In this document: in pieces, positions 30,977 through 38,830 of the stretch
Layout of the letters: the number at the start of each line of letters is the position of its first letter
Position numbering within the stretch: position 1 is the stretch's first letter
Assembly: GCA_041650595.1 (NCBI GenBank)
Contig: JBAZKW010000004.1
Span: forward strand, 42,649-106,648
DNA length: 64,000 nucleotides
Reading direction: 5' to 3'
Source: CALFCX01 sp041650595
GTDB lineage: Bacteria; Margulisbacteria; WOR-1; JAKLHX01
Made by a program: the position numbers and the translations under genes
Notes under the pieces: model-generated
What the model saw: only the letters and a program-made list of their open reading frames with translations
What the model was told of the DNA's origin: nothing
Databases searched by the model: none

Positions 30977-31542
30977 CAATGAGCGTCAAAGAAGCCATTG
31001 AGAACCGCAGAGCATATAGGTCGCTTGAAAAGATTGAGATAACGGAAGAGATCATCCATGAGCTTTCTCTTGCTGCTTCTCTTTCGGCATCCTGTTTTAA
31101 TAATCAACCTTGGAGATTCGTATTTGTCTATGATAAAGAAGACCTCGAAAAATTCAAGATCGTATTCAACAAGGGCAATGAATGGTGTCATGCGGATTCC
31201 CTTGTCATCGCCGTTGTAAGTGAAAAAAGCCTTGATTGTGATACGAAAGGCCGGCAATATTATCTTTTCGATACCGGTATGGCAACAGCCCTGCTGATAC
31301 TTCGGGCTACGGAGCTCGGTCTGGTTGCGCATCCAATTGCCGGATATGATGAACAAAAGGTCAAGGAGCTTCTTGCTATACCCGAAAGCATGACTGTGAT
31401 AACTCTCGTAAATGTCGGCAAACATTCAGACAAAATAAGTCCAGTACTCAGTGAAAAGCAGGCACATGACGAAAAAGAAAGGCCATCAAGACTTGCTCTT
31501 AACAAATTTGTCTTCCGCGGAAGATACGGAGCCCAAAGCTGA
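30973..31542 (+). CDS. Nitroreductase family FMN oxidoreductase
   Basis: 189 residues. The N-terminal FMN-contact motif AIENRRAYRSLE, the ASLSASCFNNQPWRFVFV strand and the RATELGLVAHPIAGYDEQKVKELL segment are typical of the nitroreductase fold. It reduces an unknown acceptor with NAD(P)H. Translationally coupled to the upstream ATPase by ATGA. Confidence 0.88.
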   Translation: MTMSVKEAIENRRAYRSLEKIEITEEIIHELSLAASLSASCFNNQPWRFVFVYDKEDLEKFKIVFNKGNEWCHADSLVIAVVSEKSLDCDTKGRQYYLFDTGMATALLILRATELGLVAHPIAGYDEQKVKELLAIPESMTVITLVNVGKHSDKISPVLSEKQAHDEKERPSRLALNKFVFRGRYGAQS

Positions 31543-31548
31543 TATAAT
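31540..31548 (+). promoter_or_regulatory. Extended -10 promoter of maf
   Basis: TGATATAAT (31540-31548) overlaps the nitroreductase stop codon and ends 6 bases before the GTG start of maf, so the message would start at or near GTG (leaderless). Confidence 0.5.
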
Positions 31549-31554
31549 TTACTT

Positions 31555-32133
31555 GTGAAGCGAAAAATATACCTTGTTTCCCAATCTCCGAGAAGGAAAA
31601 AATTGCTCTCCGAATTTTTGAACCGCAAGTTCTTTCTTCTAAAAAATTACCATGATGAAACGATAATAAACGGCCAAGACCCTTTTTTTCAGGTAAAGGC
31701 TAATTGTAAAGGCAAAATAGATTCAGTGCAAAATAAGCCCGAAAATTCATTATTGATATCTTCTGATACTGTTGTGGTCCTTGGCAGACACATTCTTGGC
31801 AAACCCGGCAATCCTACATCCGCCGTAAAAATGTTGAAAAAGATAAGCGGCAGGACCGTTTTGGTGATAAGCGGAGTTGCGGTATTTGATACTAGAAAGA
31901 AAAAGTTGTTTTACGGGCATGAAAAGACTGCTGTGAAAATAAAAAAACTTTCCGGCCGGGAGATAAAAAAGTATGTGAGCACAAAAGAACCTCTTGATAA
32001 AGCGGGAGCATTTGCCATCCAGGGTAAAGGTTCTTTTCTCGTCGAGTGGATCGAAGGTGATTATTCTAATGTGGTAGGGCTTCCCATCTCAAAGCTCGCT
32101 ATCCTTTTAAGACGTGCCGGTGTTAGAACATGA
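31555..32133 (+). CDS. maf: Maf/YhdE-type nucleoside triphosphate pyrophosphatase
   Basis: 192 residues. Maf proteins hydrolyse dTTP, UTP or modified nucleotides and affect septum formation in some bacteria. It shows YLVSQSPRRKKLL, LLISSDTVVVLG, NPTSAVKMLKKISGRT and DKAGAFAIQGKGSFLVEWIEGDYSNVVGLP. The GTG start has no ribosome binding site, in line with a leaderless message. It overlaps the next gene by 4 bases. Confidence 0.9.
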   Translation: MKRKIYLVSQSPRRKKLLSEFLNRKFFLLKNYHDETIINGQDPFFQVKANCKGKIDSVQNKPENSLLISSDTVVVLGRHILGKPGNPTSAVKMLKKISGRTVLVISGVAVFDTRKKKLFYGHEKTAVKIKKLSGREIKKYVSTKEPLDKAGAFAIQGKGSFLVEWIEGDYSNVVGLPISKLAILLRRAGVRT

Positions 32134-33365
32134 ACCAAAATATTTATGACCTTATAGTAATAGGATCAGGTCCCGCAGGAATGACGGCTGCCATCAGGGC
32201 GGCCGAGCGCGGCAAAAAAACAGTTATCCTTGAAAAAGGCCCTGTCGCGGGGCGCAAATTGCTTCTTTGCGGAAATGGCCGCTGCAATGTGACCAATGCG
32301 GAGACGGACTTGAAACAATTCGCTTCAAATTACATGAAAAATCCGTTTTTCATGTTGAGCATGCTTCATAATTATTCCAATACCGACGTGATGGAGTTTT
32401 TTGAAAGCCGCGGAGTACGGCTAAAGCTGGAGCCCGGCAAAAAAGTCTTTCCTAAAAGCAATAAGGCTTCGGATATTTTGGCGGTTTTGATGGGCAGGCT
32501 TTCGGAGCTCGGTGTCGAGATCGTTTTTGACTGCTGCGTAAGGTCTTTGATAATTGAAAACGGCACCTTAAGAGGAGTCGAAACCGAAAAGGGCAAATAC
32601 TTAGGTTCTTCTGTCTTGATCGCGACCGGGGGAAAGACGCTCCAGAAGACCGGATCGACCGGGGACGGATATGTGCTTGCCGAAAAGGCGGGACATAGTA
32701 TAATTCCTCCAAAAAAGGCGTTGTATCCTTTTGAGATAGAAGACACTTCGCTCTGTTCCCGTTTAAGCGGATTAAGCGTTGAAGCAGAAGCGTCTTTCAT
32801 AAACAACAGCGGTCTTTTATATAAAGAGACGGGTAGTATAATGTTTGCTCAGTTCGGTCTGACGGGCCCATTGATGATAAATGCCAGCCTTGTCGTATCA
32901 AAATCACAGATGAGCGGGCTGAAAATAGCGGTTAATTTTTTTCCTGGTAAAGATGAAAAGGCCGTGGACGGCATTTTGCTCGAAGCGGTAAAAATCAATC
33001 CCAATAAGGGCATTGAAAATCTGCTGCTTGAGCTTCTGCCGAGGAGCCTTGCGATTGCCGTTGTGAGCGAGAGTGAGATTGCTGCCGATAAAAAGGCCAA
33101 CCAGTTTTCAAAAGAGGAGAGGGCCCTCTTAGTAAAAAAAATGACCGCTTTGGAGTTTAAGGTATCAAAGTATGTGAATATAAATAAATCAGTTGCTACA
33201 GACGGCGGAATAGACCTTAAAGAGATAGACAATAAGACGCTGGAGTCCAAATTTGTAAAAGGGCTATATTTTGCCGGTGAAGTTTTGGATGTTATAGGCA
33301 AGACCGGAGGCTTTAACCTTCAGGTGGCCTGGTCAACGGGTTGGACTGTGGGCAATGTGATATAA
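32130..33365 (+). CDS. HI0933/YhiN-family flavoprotein
   Basis: 411-residue FAD-dependent oxidoreductase. N-terminal GSGPAGMTAAIRAAERG dinucleotide motif, EKGPVAGRKLLLCGNGRCNVTN signature of the HI0933 family, ATGGKTLQKTGSTGDGY, and C-terminal YFAGEVLDVIGKTGGFNLQVAWSTG. The natural substrate of this family is not known to me. Its stop codon (33363-33365) lies inside the -10 box of the next gene. Confidence 0.88.
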   Translation: MNQNIYDLIVIGSGPAGMTAAIRAAERGKKTVILEKGPVAGRKLLLCGNGRCNVTNAETDLKQFASNYMKNPFFMLSMLHNYSNTDVMEFFESRGVRLKLEPGKKVFPKSNKASDILAVLMGRLSELGVEIVFDCCVRSLIIENGTLRGVETEKGKYLGSSVLIATGGKTLQKTGSTGDGYVLAEKAGHSIIPPKKALYPFEIEDTSLCSRLSGLSVEAEASFINNSGLLYKETGSIMFAQFGLTGPLMINASLVVSKSQMSGLKIAVNFFPGKDEKAVDGILLEAVKINPNKGIENLLLELLPRSLAIAVVSESEIAADKKANQFSKEERALLVKKMTALEFKVSKYVNINKSVATDGGIDLKEIDNKTLESKFVKGLYFAGEVLDVIGKTGGFNLQVAWSTGWTVGNVI

Positions 33366-33366
33366 T
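33358..33366 (+). promoter_or_regulatory. Extended -10 promoter of the ferritin-like gene
   Basis: TGATATAAT (33358-33366) overlaps the flavoprotein stop. An AAGGGAG ribosome binding site (33384-33390) and ATG 33399 follow, leaving a leader of about 25 bases. Confidence 0.5.
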
Positions 33367-33398
33367 CGGTTGAAGAAATACGAAAAGGGAGTTCTGAA

Positions 33399-33947
33399 AT
33401 GAAAGAAAATAATATTGGATTTATCCATGAGGATCTTGCCAAAGCCGCAAAAACAGCGATAACGATGGAAAAAGAGGGCTATGATATTTACGTCAAAGCG
33501 GCGAACATGACAAAAAATGTCCTCGGCAAGTCGACCCTTATGGCTATTGCGGAAAAGGAAGTGCTTCACCGGCAGTCAATAGAGAGCTTTTATTCTAAGT
33601 TGACGGGCGCATCCGCCGAAACGATATCCGTTGACGAAAACAATCTCTGGAGCGCAAAACTAAGGACTGAAATACTATCAAAGATAAAAGATGCCCTTGA
33701 TAAATTATCGGGGAGCGACAAGGATCTGGTCAAAACTTATGAGATTGCAATGGACCTTGAACTAAAAGGCTACAATTTTTACAACAGCATTGCGGCACAG
33801 ACCGACAACGAAGATGCAAAAAGACTTTTCGCCTTCCTGGCAAAAGAAGAGAACATCCACTTTGATATTTTACAGGAGACGCATCTTTATCTGAGCAATC
33901 CGTCCGAATGGTTCCACAAGGAAGAAAAGTGGCTGGTGGAGGGCTGA
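33399..33947 (+). CDS. Ferritin-like/rubrerythrin-like diiron protein
   Basis: 182 residues forming a four-helix bundle. Diiron ligands fit the family spacing: E26 region (TMEKEGYDIY), E54-x2-H57 (EVLH), a second glutamate helix (AMDLELKGYNFY) and EENIH. The C-terminal rubredoxin domain of rubrerythrin is absent, so it is a stand-alone bundle. A role in iron handling or peroxide removal is inferred. The 3' end overlaps the LCP gene. Confidence 0.85.
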   Translation: MKENNIGFIHEDLAKAAKTAITMEKEGYDIYVKAANMTKNVLGKSTLMAIAEKEVLHRQSIESFYSKLTGASAETISVDENNLWSAKLRTEILSKIKDALDKLSGSDKDLVKTYEIAMDLELKGYNFYNSIAAQTDNEDAKRLFAFLAKEENIHFDILQETHLYLSNPSEWFHKEEKWLVEG

Positions 33948-34777
33948 TATCTTCCAGATCGACGATCTTTGCGGTCGCGGTCGCGATCGCACTGGGGCTA
34001 TTTTTTGGTCTCCGCGAAGGAGTGATAGGAAGCGAAGATAAGATAAATATCCTTGTGATGGGAATAGACACGCAATACGGATGGCAGGCAAGGTCGGATT
34101 CCCTCAATCTTGTGCATATAGATTTCATAAGGAACAGGATAGGGATACTTGCTATCCCAAGGGATACTCTGGTTGATATACCGGGACACGGTCGGGACAA
34201 GATCAATCATGCGCACATGTTCGGAGGGCCTGAACTTTCATGCCTGACTGTTTCAAGGTATCTAAAAATCCCGGTAAAGTATTACATAGAAGTAAATTTC
34301 CCTCTTTTTATGCAGATGGTGGATGATCTGGGCGGTGTTACGGTCGACGTTGAAAAACCTATTTATTATAATGATTACGCGGCCAACCTCCATATCAATC
34401 TTCAACCCGGAGTTCAAAGGCTTTCCGGATATCAGGCGATGGGATACGCAAGGTTCCGCCATGACAGGGCAAGTGACTGGGGACGCATTGACAGGCAGCA
34501 CAGATTCTTTCAGGCAATAGCCCAGCAGCTGATATCGCCTTCAAATTATTATAGACTGCCTTCTCTCCTGCATAGCGCTGCTTCAAATATCAGGACAAAT
34601 CTGGGGACATCTCAGACGATGAAAATAGCGTTTAGAGTGCCTGGGATTTACAGGACCGGCAATATTGTTATGGGAGTCATTCCGGGAACGGACGCAATGC
34701 TTCAAGGAGGATATTATATGTTGCCCGATGAAAAAGGGAAAAGAGAAGTCATAGACAAGGTAATATACGGTAAATAG
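33929..34777 (+). CDS. LytR-CpsA-Psr (LCP) family phosphotransferase
   Basis: Attaches glycopolymers to peptidoglycan (or related surface carriers). One N-terminal membrane segment (TIFAVAVAIALGLFFGL) is followed by the LCP domain: ILVMGIDTQ, ARSDSLNLVHID, IPRDTLVDIPGHGRDKINHAH, VNFPLFMQMVDDLGGVTVDV, YARFRHDRASDWGRIDRQ. The start is unclear: an in-frame ATG lies at 33908, but GTG 33929 follows a GGAAG and is preferred. Either start overlaps the ferritin-like gene. With the SLH porin it suggests a wall polymer that SLH domains could bind. Confidence 0.85.
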   Translation: MAGGGLISSRSTIFAVAVAIALGLFFGLREGVIGSEDKINILVMGIDTQYGWQARSDSLNLVHIDFIRNRIGILAIPRDTLVDIPGHGRDKINHAHMFGGPELSCLTVSRYLKIPVKYYIEVNFPLFMQMVDDLGGVTVDVEKPIYYNDYAANLHINLQPGVQRLSGYQAMGYARFRHDRASDWGRIDRQHRFFQAIAQQLISPSNYYRLPSLLHSAASNIRTNLGTSQTMKIAFRVPGIYRTGNIVMGVIPGTDAMLQGGYYMLPDEKGKREVIDKVIYGK

Positions 34778-34790
34778 AATGTCGTTGTAT

Positions 34791-35342
34791 TTATTCATTA
34801 TCCAGTAGAATCATATCCAGCTTTGTCTTAAGTTCTTCGACCGTTCCGCAGTTCTCAATGATTGCGTCAGACAATTTTAAACAATCGAACAGTTGCTGCT
34901 TCTTTGGATCGGCGGAGTTTTCTTCTTGTTCTATTTTGATGAATTCATCAAGACTTGCCTCAAAACCCGTGCGTCCTCTCTTTTTTGACCGTTCAAATCT
35001 TATCTCAATGGGAGCGTCGATGCCGATAAGCAAAAAATTCCCATTATTTCGAAGTTCTTCTATCTCAAAAACATTTCTTATGCTGTCAACCACGACTTTT
35101 GAAGGTTTGTCCTTCAGTATTTTCTTTAAAGCCCTTTTTGCCAGGACCGAAGGCCCGAATTTTTTGCGCATCTCGTTACCGCAGGTAATAAGGTTGCCTC
35201 TTGAATGGTCGAGTCCTTTTTCGGAGGCATAATCCCTTACGATATCCGACAGGGAATAATAGGAGAACCCTTTTTCTATTAAGTATTCTGCTGCCGTACC
35301 TTTGCCGGAGGCGTTTAGTCCGGTCAACCCGATCAGTTGCAT
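34791..35342 (-). CDS. Small P-loop kinase (dephospho-CoA/nucleotide kinase-like)
   Basis: 183 residues from ATG 35342 (MQLIGLTGLNASGKGTAAEY); an upstream frame to 35540 has no homology and crosses the promoter. Walker A is GLNASGKGT (8-16). DSIRNVFEIEELR and FERSKKRGRTG are like the AMP-contact and lid parts of dephospho-CoA or dNMP kinases. The exact substrate is unsettled; archaeal-type dephospho-CoA kinase is another candidate. It converges with the LCP gene (13 bases between the stops). Confidence 0.78.
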   Translation of the reverse strand: MQLIGLTGLNASGKGTAAEYLIEKGFSYYSLSDIVRDYASEKGLDHSRGNLITCGNEMRKKFGPSVLAKRALKKILKDKPSKVVVDSIRNVFEIEELRNNGNFLLIGIDAPIEIRFERSKKRGRTGFEASLDEFIKIEQEENSADPKKQQLFDCLKLSDAIIENCGTVEELKTKLDMILLDNE

Positions 35343-35363
35343 AAAAATGAAACTCCCTGCATT

Positions 35364-35392
35364 ATTATAATCCCGATTTGATCGGTTGACAA
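35364..35392 (-). promoter_or_regulatory. Minus-strand promoter of the kinase gene
   Basis: Minus strand: -35 TTGTCA (35392-35387), 17-base spacer, -10 TATAAT (35369-35364), then 21 bases to the ATG. The -35 overlaps the plus-strand -35 of the supercluster. Confidence 0.6.
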
Positions 35393-35415
35393 CAAACCTT
35401 GTGCTGTTGTAGAAT
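35386..35415 (+). promoter_or_regulatory. Promoter of the rpmG-secE-nusG-rpl-rpo supercluster
   Basis: Consensus TTGACA (35386-35391), 18-base spacer, TAGAAT (35410-35415). The first gene, rpmG, starts at 35503, leaving a leader of about 80 bases. It is the only good promoter seen before the RNA polymerase and ribosomal genes. Confidence 0.7.
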
Positions 35416-35502
35416 ACTAATGTTCGCGTTGGATCAATAAATATTGGGTAAAGTTCCGCAAATTCCCAAATAAAATTGGTGTGGGAGTATTGTGCTTTTG
35501 TT

Positions 35503-35652
35503 ATGAGAGAAATAATTACATTGGTTTGTTCTGTATGCAAAAGGAAAAACTATGCCAGCACCAGGAATAAGAAGCCGGGTTCCGAAAAAATAACAATAAA
35601 AAAGTATTGCTATGCTTGCAGGAAGAGGACGCCTCATAAAGAAGAAAAGTAG
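35503..35652 (+). CDS. rpmG: 50S ribosomal protein L33
   Basis: 49 residues (MREIITLVCSVCKRKNYAST...). Two CxxC pairs, C9-x2-C12 and C36-x2-C39, form the zinc site of the C+ type. It stands before tRNA-Trp and secE, the usual order in many bacteria, but tuf, which often precedes it, is missing. The ribosome binding site is weak. Confidence 0.9.
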   Translation: MREIITLVCSVCKRKNYASTRNKKPGSEKITIKKYCYACRKRTPHKEEK

Positions 35653-35734
35653 TTTTTGCGCTTTAGAAGTGCCCACCAAGGCAATTCCTGTTTAGCGGAT
35701 CTTTAAGGCAGGGGGGATTTTTTGCTTTTTAGTT

Positions 35735-35799
<65 letters not shown>

Positions 35800-35807
<8 letters not shown>

Positions 35808-35826
35808 TTTAAAAGGCGGGATTTTT
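35800..35826 (+). promoter_or_regulatory. Possible attenuator formed from the tRNA-Trp 3' end
   Basis: CCCACCT (35800-35806, the tRNA 3' acceptor strand) can pair with AGGCGGG (35814-35820) with one A-C mismatch, followed by five T (35822-35826). It resembles a terminator that would form only when the tRNA does not fold or is cut. Confidence 0.35.
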
Positions 35827-35840
35827 GAAGGCGGGGATAA

Positions 35841-36071
35841 ATGATGGAGATGGTCAAGGTCGCAGGTATTATCGAAAAAACGAAGGCTTTCTTAAAAGAG
35901 GTTGGTATAGAGTTTAAGAAAGTTGTCTGGCCGGACAAAAAGTTCGTTTTTTCGGCAACAGTGATAGTTTTGGTGATAGTACTTGCTTCGGCCTTCTATG
36001 CGGCAGCAATTGATTTTGGTTTTGAAAAGCTTTTTCAGTTTTTGTCGCTGTTATTTAGGGGGGGCGTATAA
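35841..36071 (+). CDS. secE: Protein translocase subunit SecE
   Basis: 76 residues. An amphipathic helix with EFKKVVWPDKKFV, the conserved cytoplasmic part, precedes one membrane segment (VFSATVIVLVIVLASAFYAAAI). It clamps SecY in the SecYEG channel. The start is ATG 35841 or the next in-frame ATG 35844. nusG follows 3 bases after the stop, as in most bacteria. Confidence 0.93.
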   Translation: MMEMVKVAGIIEKTKAFLKEVGIEFKKVVWPDKKFVFSATVIVLVIVLASAFYAAAIDFGFEKLFQFLSLLFRGGV

Positions 36072-36074
36072 AAG

Positions 36075-36785
36075 ATGGAAGATTTGGTAAGTCAGAATGA
36101 GCAACCGGTAGTACAAGATACGCAACCGGCAGCAGAACAGATCCCGGAGCAGCACGAAGTTCAACCGGAAGCAGCAGCCGAACAAACTATTATTGTCGAA
36201 GAAGTCCCTCAAGAGGTCCCGGCGGAAACCTCCGATTTTGCGGTCCCCGAAGCCAAGGGAGAACCGAAATGGTACATAGTCCAGACTTTAACGGGGCAGG
36301 AAGACAGAGTAAAAAGCCGGATCGAGACGACAGTTGAAGAACTCGGATTAAAAGAGAGAATATTGAGAGTTCTTGTTCCCGAAGAAGAGACCGTAGAGAT
36401 CCGCGGAGATAAGCGGGTCGAGCGCAAAAGGAAGATGTATCCCGGCTATGTTTTTGTCGAGATGATACTTGACGAAGACACATGGTACAAGATACGAAGC
36501 ACAGCCGGAGTAGCCAGGTTCATAGGCGGAAAAACTTCTCCGGTGCCTGTTACGGACAGGGAGATGCAAAGGGTGCTCAAACAGCTCGGAATAAAAGAAA
36601 AAGAGATAACGGTAGAGTTCTCGGTCGGCGAGCCGGTCAGGATAATAAGCGGTTCTTTCAGGGGCTATACGGGTTCTGTTTATGAGATAAACGCGGCCAA
36701 ATCCAAGTTGAAGGCGATGATCAATATTTTTGGAAGGGACACATCTGTGGAGGTAGATTTTGACCGTGTTGAAAAGGTGATATAA
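36075..36785 (+). CDS. nusG: Transcription antitermination factor NusG with acidic N-terminal extension
   Basis: 236 residues. The NGN domain begins at about residue 64 (PKWYIVQTLTGQEDRV), contains the RKMYPGYVFVEM RNA-polymerase contact, and the KOW domain starts near SVGEPVRIISGSFRGYTGSV. The first 63 residues are an extra low-complexity segment rich in E, Q, P and A (EEVPQEVPAETSDFAVPEAK). Elongation cofactor that couples RNA polymerase to Rho or the ribosome. Located between secE and rplK as usual. Confidence 0.94.
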   Translation: MEDLVSQNEQPVVQDTQPAAEQIPEQHEVQPEAAAEQTIIVEEVPQEVPAETSDFAVPEAKGEPKWYIVQTLTGQEDRVKSRIETTVEELGLKERILRVLVPEEETVEIRGDKRVERKRKMYPGYVFVEMILDEDTWYKIRSTAGVARFIGGKTSPVPVTDREMQRVLKQLGIKEKEITVEFSVGEPVRIISGSFRGYTGSVYEINAAKSKLKAMINIFGRDTSVEVDFDRVEKVI

Positions 36786-36787
36786 AA

Positions 36788-37213
36788 ATGGCAAAAAAAG
36801 TTCTGACGATGGTAAAACTTCAGATCCCGGCGGGCAAGGCAAATCCGGCTCCTCCGATAGGTCCGGCGCTTGGTCAGCATGGGGTCAACATCATGGAGTT
36901 TTGCAAGGCTTATAATTCAAAAACTTCCGACAAGGGAGATACCATAATCCCTGTCGAGATCACTATATATGATGATAGATCATTTACCTTTGTATTAAAG
37001 ACGCCTCCGGCCGGAGTTTTGATCATAAAAGCGGCCGGCATTGAAAAAGGTTCGGCTGAGCCAAATAAAACTAAGGTAGGCAGCATTACGAGAGCTCAGC
37101 TTGAAACAATAGCAAAACAAAAATTGCCGGACCTAAATGCGAGAGACATAAATGCCGCCTGCAATATAATCGCCGGAACGGCAAGGAACATGGGGGTTGA
37201 GATAAAAGGATGA
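36788..37213 (+). CDS. rplK: 50S ribosomal protein L11
   Basis: 141 residues, the base of the GTPase-associated stalk. The N-terminal MVKLQIPAGKANPAPPIGPALGQHGVNIMEFCKAYN, split here as MVKLQIPAGKANPAPPIG and PALGQHGVNIMEF, carries the thiostrepton-region prolines. The C-terminal domain ends GTARNMGVEIKG. It overlaps rplA by 4 bases. Confidence 0.96.
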   Translation: MAKKVLTMVKLQIPAGKANPAPPIGPALGQHGVNIMEFCKAYNSKTSDKGDTIIPVEITIYDDRSFTFVLKTPPAGVLIIKAAGIEKGSAEPNKTKVGSITRAQLETIAKQKLPDLNARDINAACNIIAGTARNMGVEIKG

Positions 37214-37902
37214 CGGTCAATAAAAAATATTCTGAAAAAGCCAAACTGGTGAACGGCTCCGTGAAATATAGTTCTACCGAAGCAGCCAAACTTTTAAAAC
37301 AGACCGCGGTGGCAAAATTTGACGAAACGATCGATCTGGCGCTTCATCTGACAACGGACCCAAAAAAGAGCGACCAAAATATTAGAGGAACCGTCTCTCT
37401 TCCTGCCGGCACCGGCAAAAAGATAAAATTGCTCGTGTTTGCGAGGGGTGATAAAGCGGCCGAGGCGACCGCGGCCGGGGCGGATCATGTAGGAGCTGAC
37501 GATATGATACAAAAAATATCCGGAGGCTGGCTGGATTTTGATCTTGCGCTGGCTACCCCGGACATGATGCCTGCAGTCGGAAAGCTCGGCAAAATTTTGG
37601 GGACAAAAGGCCTCATGCCGAACCCCAAATCAGGCACAGTGATCACCGATGTGGCAAAAGCAGTCAAAGAATTCAAGGCCGGAAAAGTTGAGTTCAAGCA
37701 GGATAAGACCTCAAATGTCCATATAGGGATAGGCAAAATATCTTTTTCCGAAGAGGACATAGAAAAGAACATAATCACAACTCTCGGAGCGGTAAACAAG
37801 CTAAAACCAAGCGGGCTCAAGGGTAATCTGATAAAAAGCGCCACGGTCTCATCTACTATGGGGCCCGGCATCGGACTGAACATTTCGAAGATTTTGAAAT
37901 AG
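37210..37902 (+). CDS. rplA: 50S ribosomal protein L1
   Basis: 230 residues, binding 23S rRNA at the L1 stalk near the E site. The conserved GTKGLMPNPKSGTV and ATPDMMPAVGKLGKILG segments are present. In many bacteria it represses the L11-L1 mRNA by mimicry of its rRNA site; no such leader is examined here. It overlaps rplK. Confidence 0.96.
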   Translation: MTVNKKYSEKAKLVNGSVKYSSTEAAKLLKQTAVAKFDETIDLALHLTTDPKKSDQNIRGTVSLPAGTGKKIKLLVFARGDKAAEATAAGADHVGADDMIQKISGGWLDFDLALATPDMMPAVGKLGKILGTKGLMPNPKSGTVITDVAKAVKEFKAGKVEFKQDKTSNVHIGIGKISFSEEDIEKNIITTLGAVNKLKPSGLKGNLIKSATVSSTMGPGIGLNISKILK

Positions 37903-37918
37903 AATTTGGAGCGAAAAA

Positions 37919-38449
37919 ATGGCAGAGAGAACTTATAAAAAAGCAAAGACCGAAGCGATAGAGTCTATAAAAGGAAAAAAAGGCAAAAGCAACATAATGA
38001 TCCTTACGGACCATCAGGGGCTGACTGTTGCGCAAATAACGGTTCTCAGAAACAGGCTTTTTGATGTCAATGCTCAGTACAATGTCGTAAAAAATACTCT
38101 TGCTTACCGGGCCATATCCGAAGAAGGACAGGAAAAGGTAAAAGAGGCGCTGAACGGGCCTTCGTCAATAATATTCGGATACGGTGATGTAGTCGCTCCG
38201 GCCAGAATAGTAGTTACTTTTTCCAGGGAAAACGAGAAGCCGGCGGTAAAGGGCGCGATAATGGACGGGCGTTTTATGGATACTGACGAAATAAAAAAAC
38301 TGGCGATGCTGCCTTCCAAAGAAATTCTGCTCGCAAAGGTAGTGGGCGGAATAAAATCGCCTCTTGTTTCTCTGGCGAATGTTCTGCAGGGCCCGATAAG
38401 AAAGCTTGTTTACGCGTTGAATGAAATTTCAAAAAAGAAGGGGGTGTAA
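37919..38449 (+). CDS. rplJ: 50S ribosomal protein L10
   Basis: 176 residues; the anchor for L7/L12 dimers. The N-terminal RNA-binding domain (FDVNAQYNVVKNTLAYRAI) is followed by a C-terminal helix (LANVLQGPIRKLVYALNEI) that binds L12. It comes 16 bases after rplA and 6 before rplL. Confidence 0.95.
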   Translation: MAERTYKKAKTEAIESIKGKKGKSNIMILTDHQGLTVAQITVLRNRLFDVNAQYNVVKNTLAYRAISEEGQEKVKEALNGPSSIIFGYGDVVAPARIVVTFSRENEKPAVKGAIMDGRFMDTDEIKKLAMLPSKEILLAKVVGGIKSPLVSLANVLQGPIRKLVYALNEISKKKGV

Positions 38450-38455
38450 TAAAAA

Positions 38456-38830
38456 ATGTCGAAGATAGCGGAAATAATGGGGTCCATAGAAGGGTTAACG
38501 GTGCTCGAATTGGCCGATCTGGTAAAGTCTTTGGAAGATAAGTTCGGTGTCGTTGCGGCGGCGCCTGTCGCGATAGCGGCCGGTGGAGCAGCAGCCGGAG
38601 CTCCTGCCGAAGAGGCAAAAGATGAAGTTGATGTCATTTTGACCTCCGCAGGCGACAAAAAGATCCAGGTACTTAAAATTGTAAGGGAAATAACCGGTCT
38701 CGCTTTGAAAGAAGCAAAGGACCTGGTTGATACAGTGCCAAAACCGGTCAAGTCCAAGATCAAGAAGGCTGAGGCCGAAGAGATAAAGAAAAAATTAGAG
38801 GAACAAGGTGGCACAGTTGAGATTAAATAA
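38456..38830 (+). CDS. rplL: 50S ribosomal protein L7/L12
   Basis: 124 residues. N-terminal dimer domain (SIEGLTVLELADLVKSLED), an alanine-rich hinge (AAAPVAIAAGGAAAGAP) and the factor-binding C-domain (VLKIVREITGLALKEAKDLV). Multiple copies sit on L10 and recruit translation GTPases. It overlaps the GTG start of rpoB by 23 bases. Confidence 0.96.
   Translation: MSKIAEIMGSIEGLTVLELADLVKSLEDKFGVVAAAPVAIAAGGAAAGAPAEEAKDEVDVILTSAGDKKIQVLKIVREITGLALKEAKDLVDTVPKPVKSKIKKAEAEEIKKKLEEQGGTVEIK

Noticed and set aside
35343..35540. N-terminal extension of the kinase gene
   Set aside because: The extension would cross its own promoter and the divergent promoter, and the residues show no homology.
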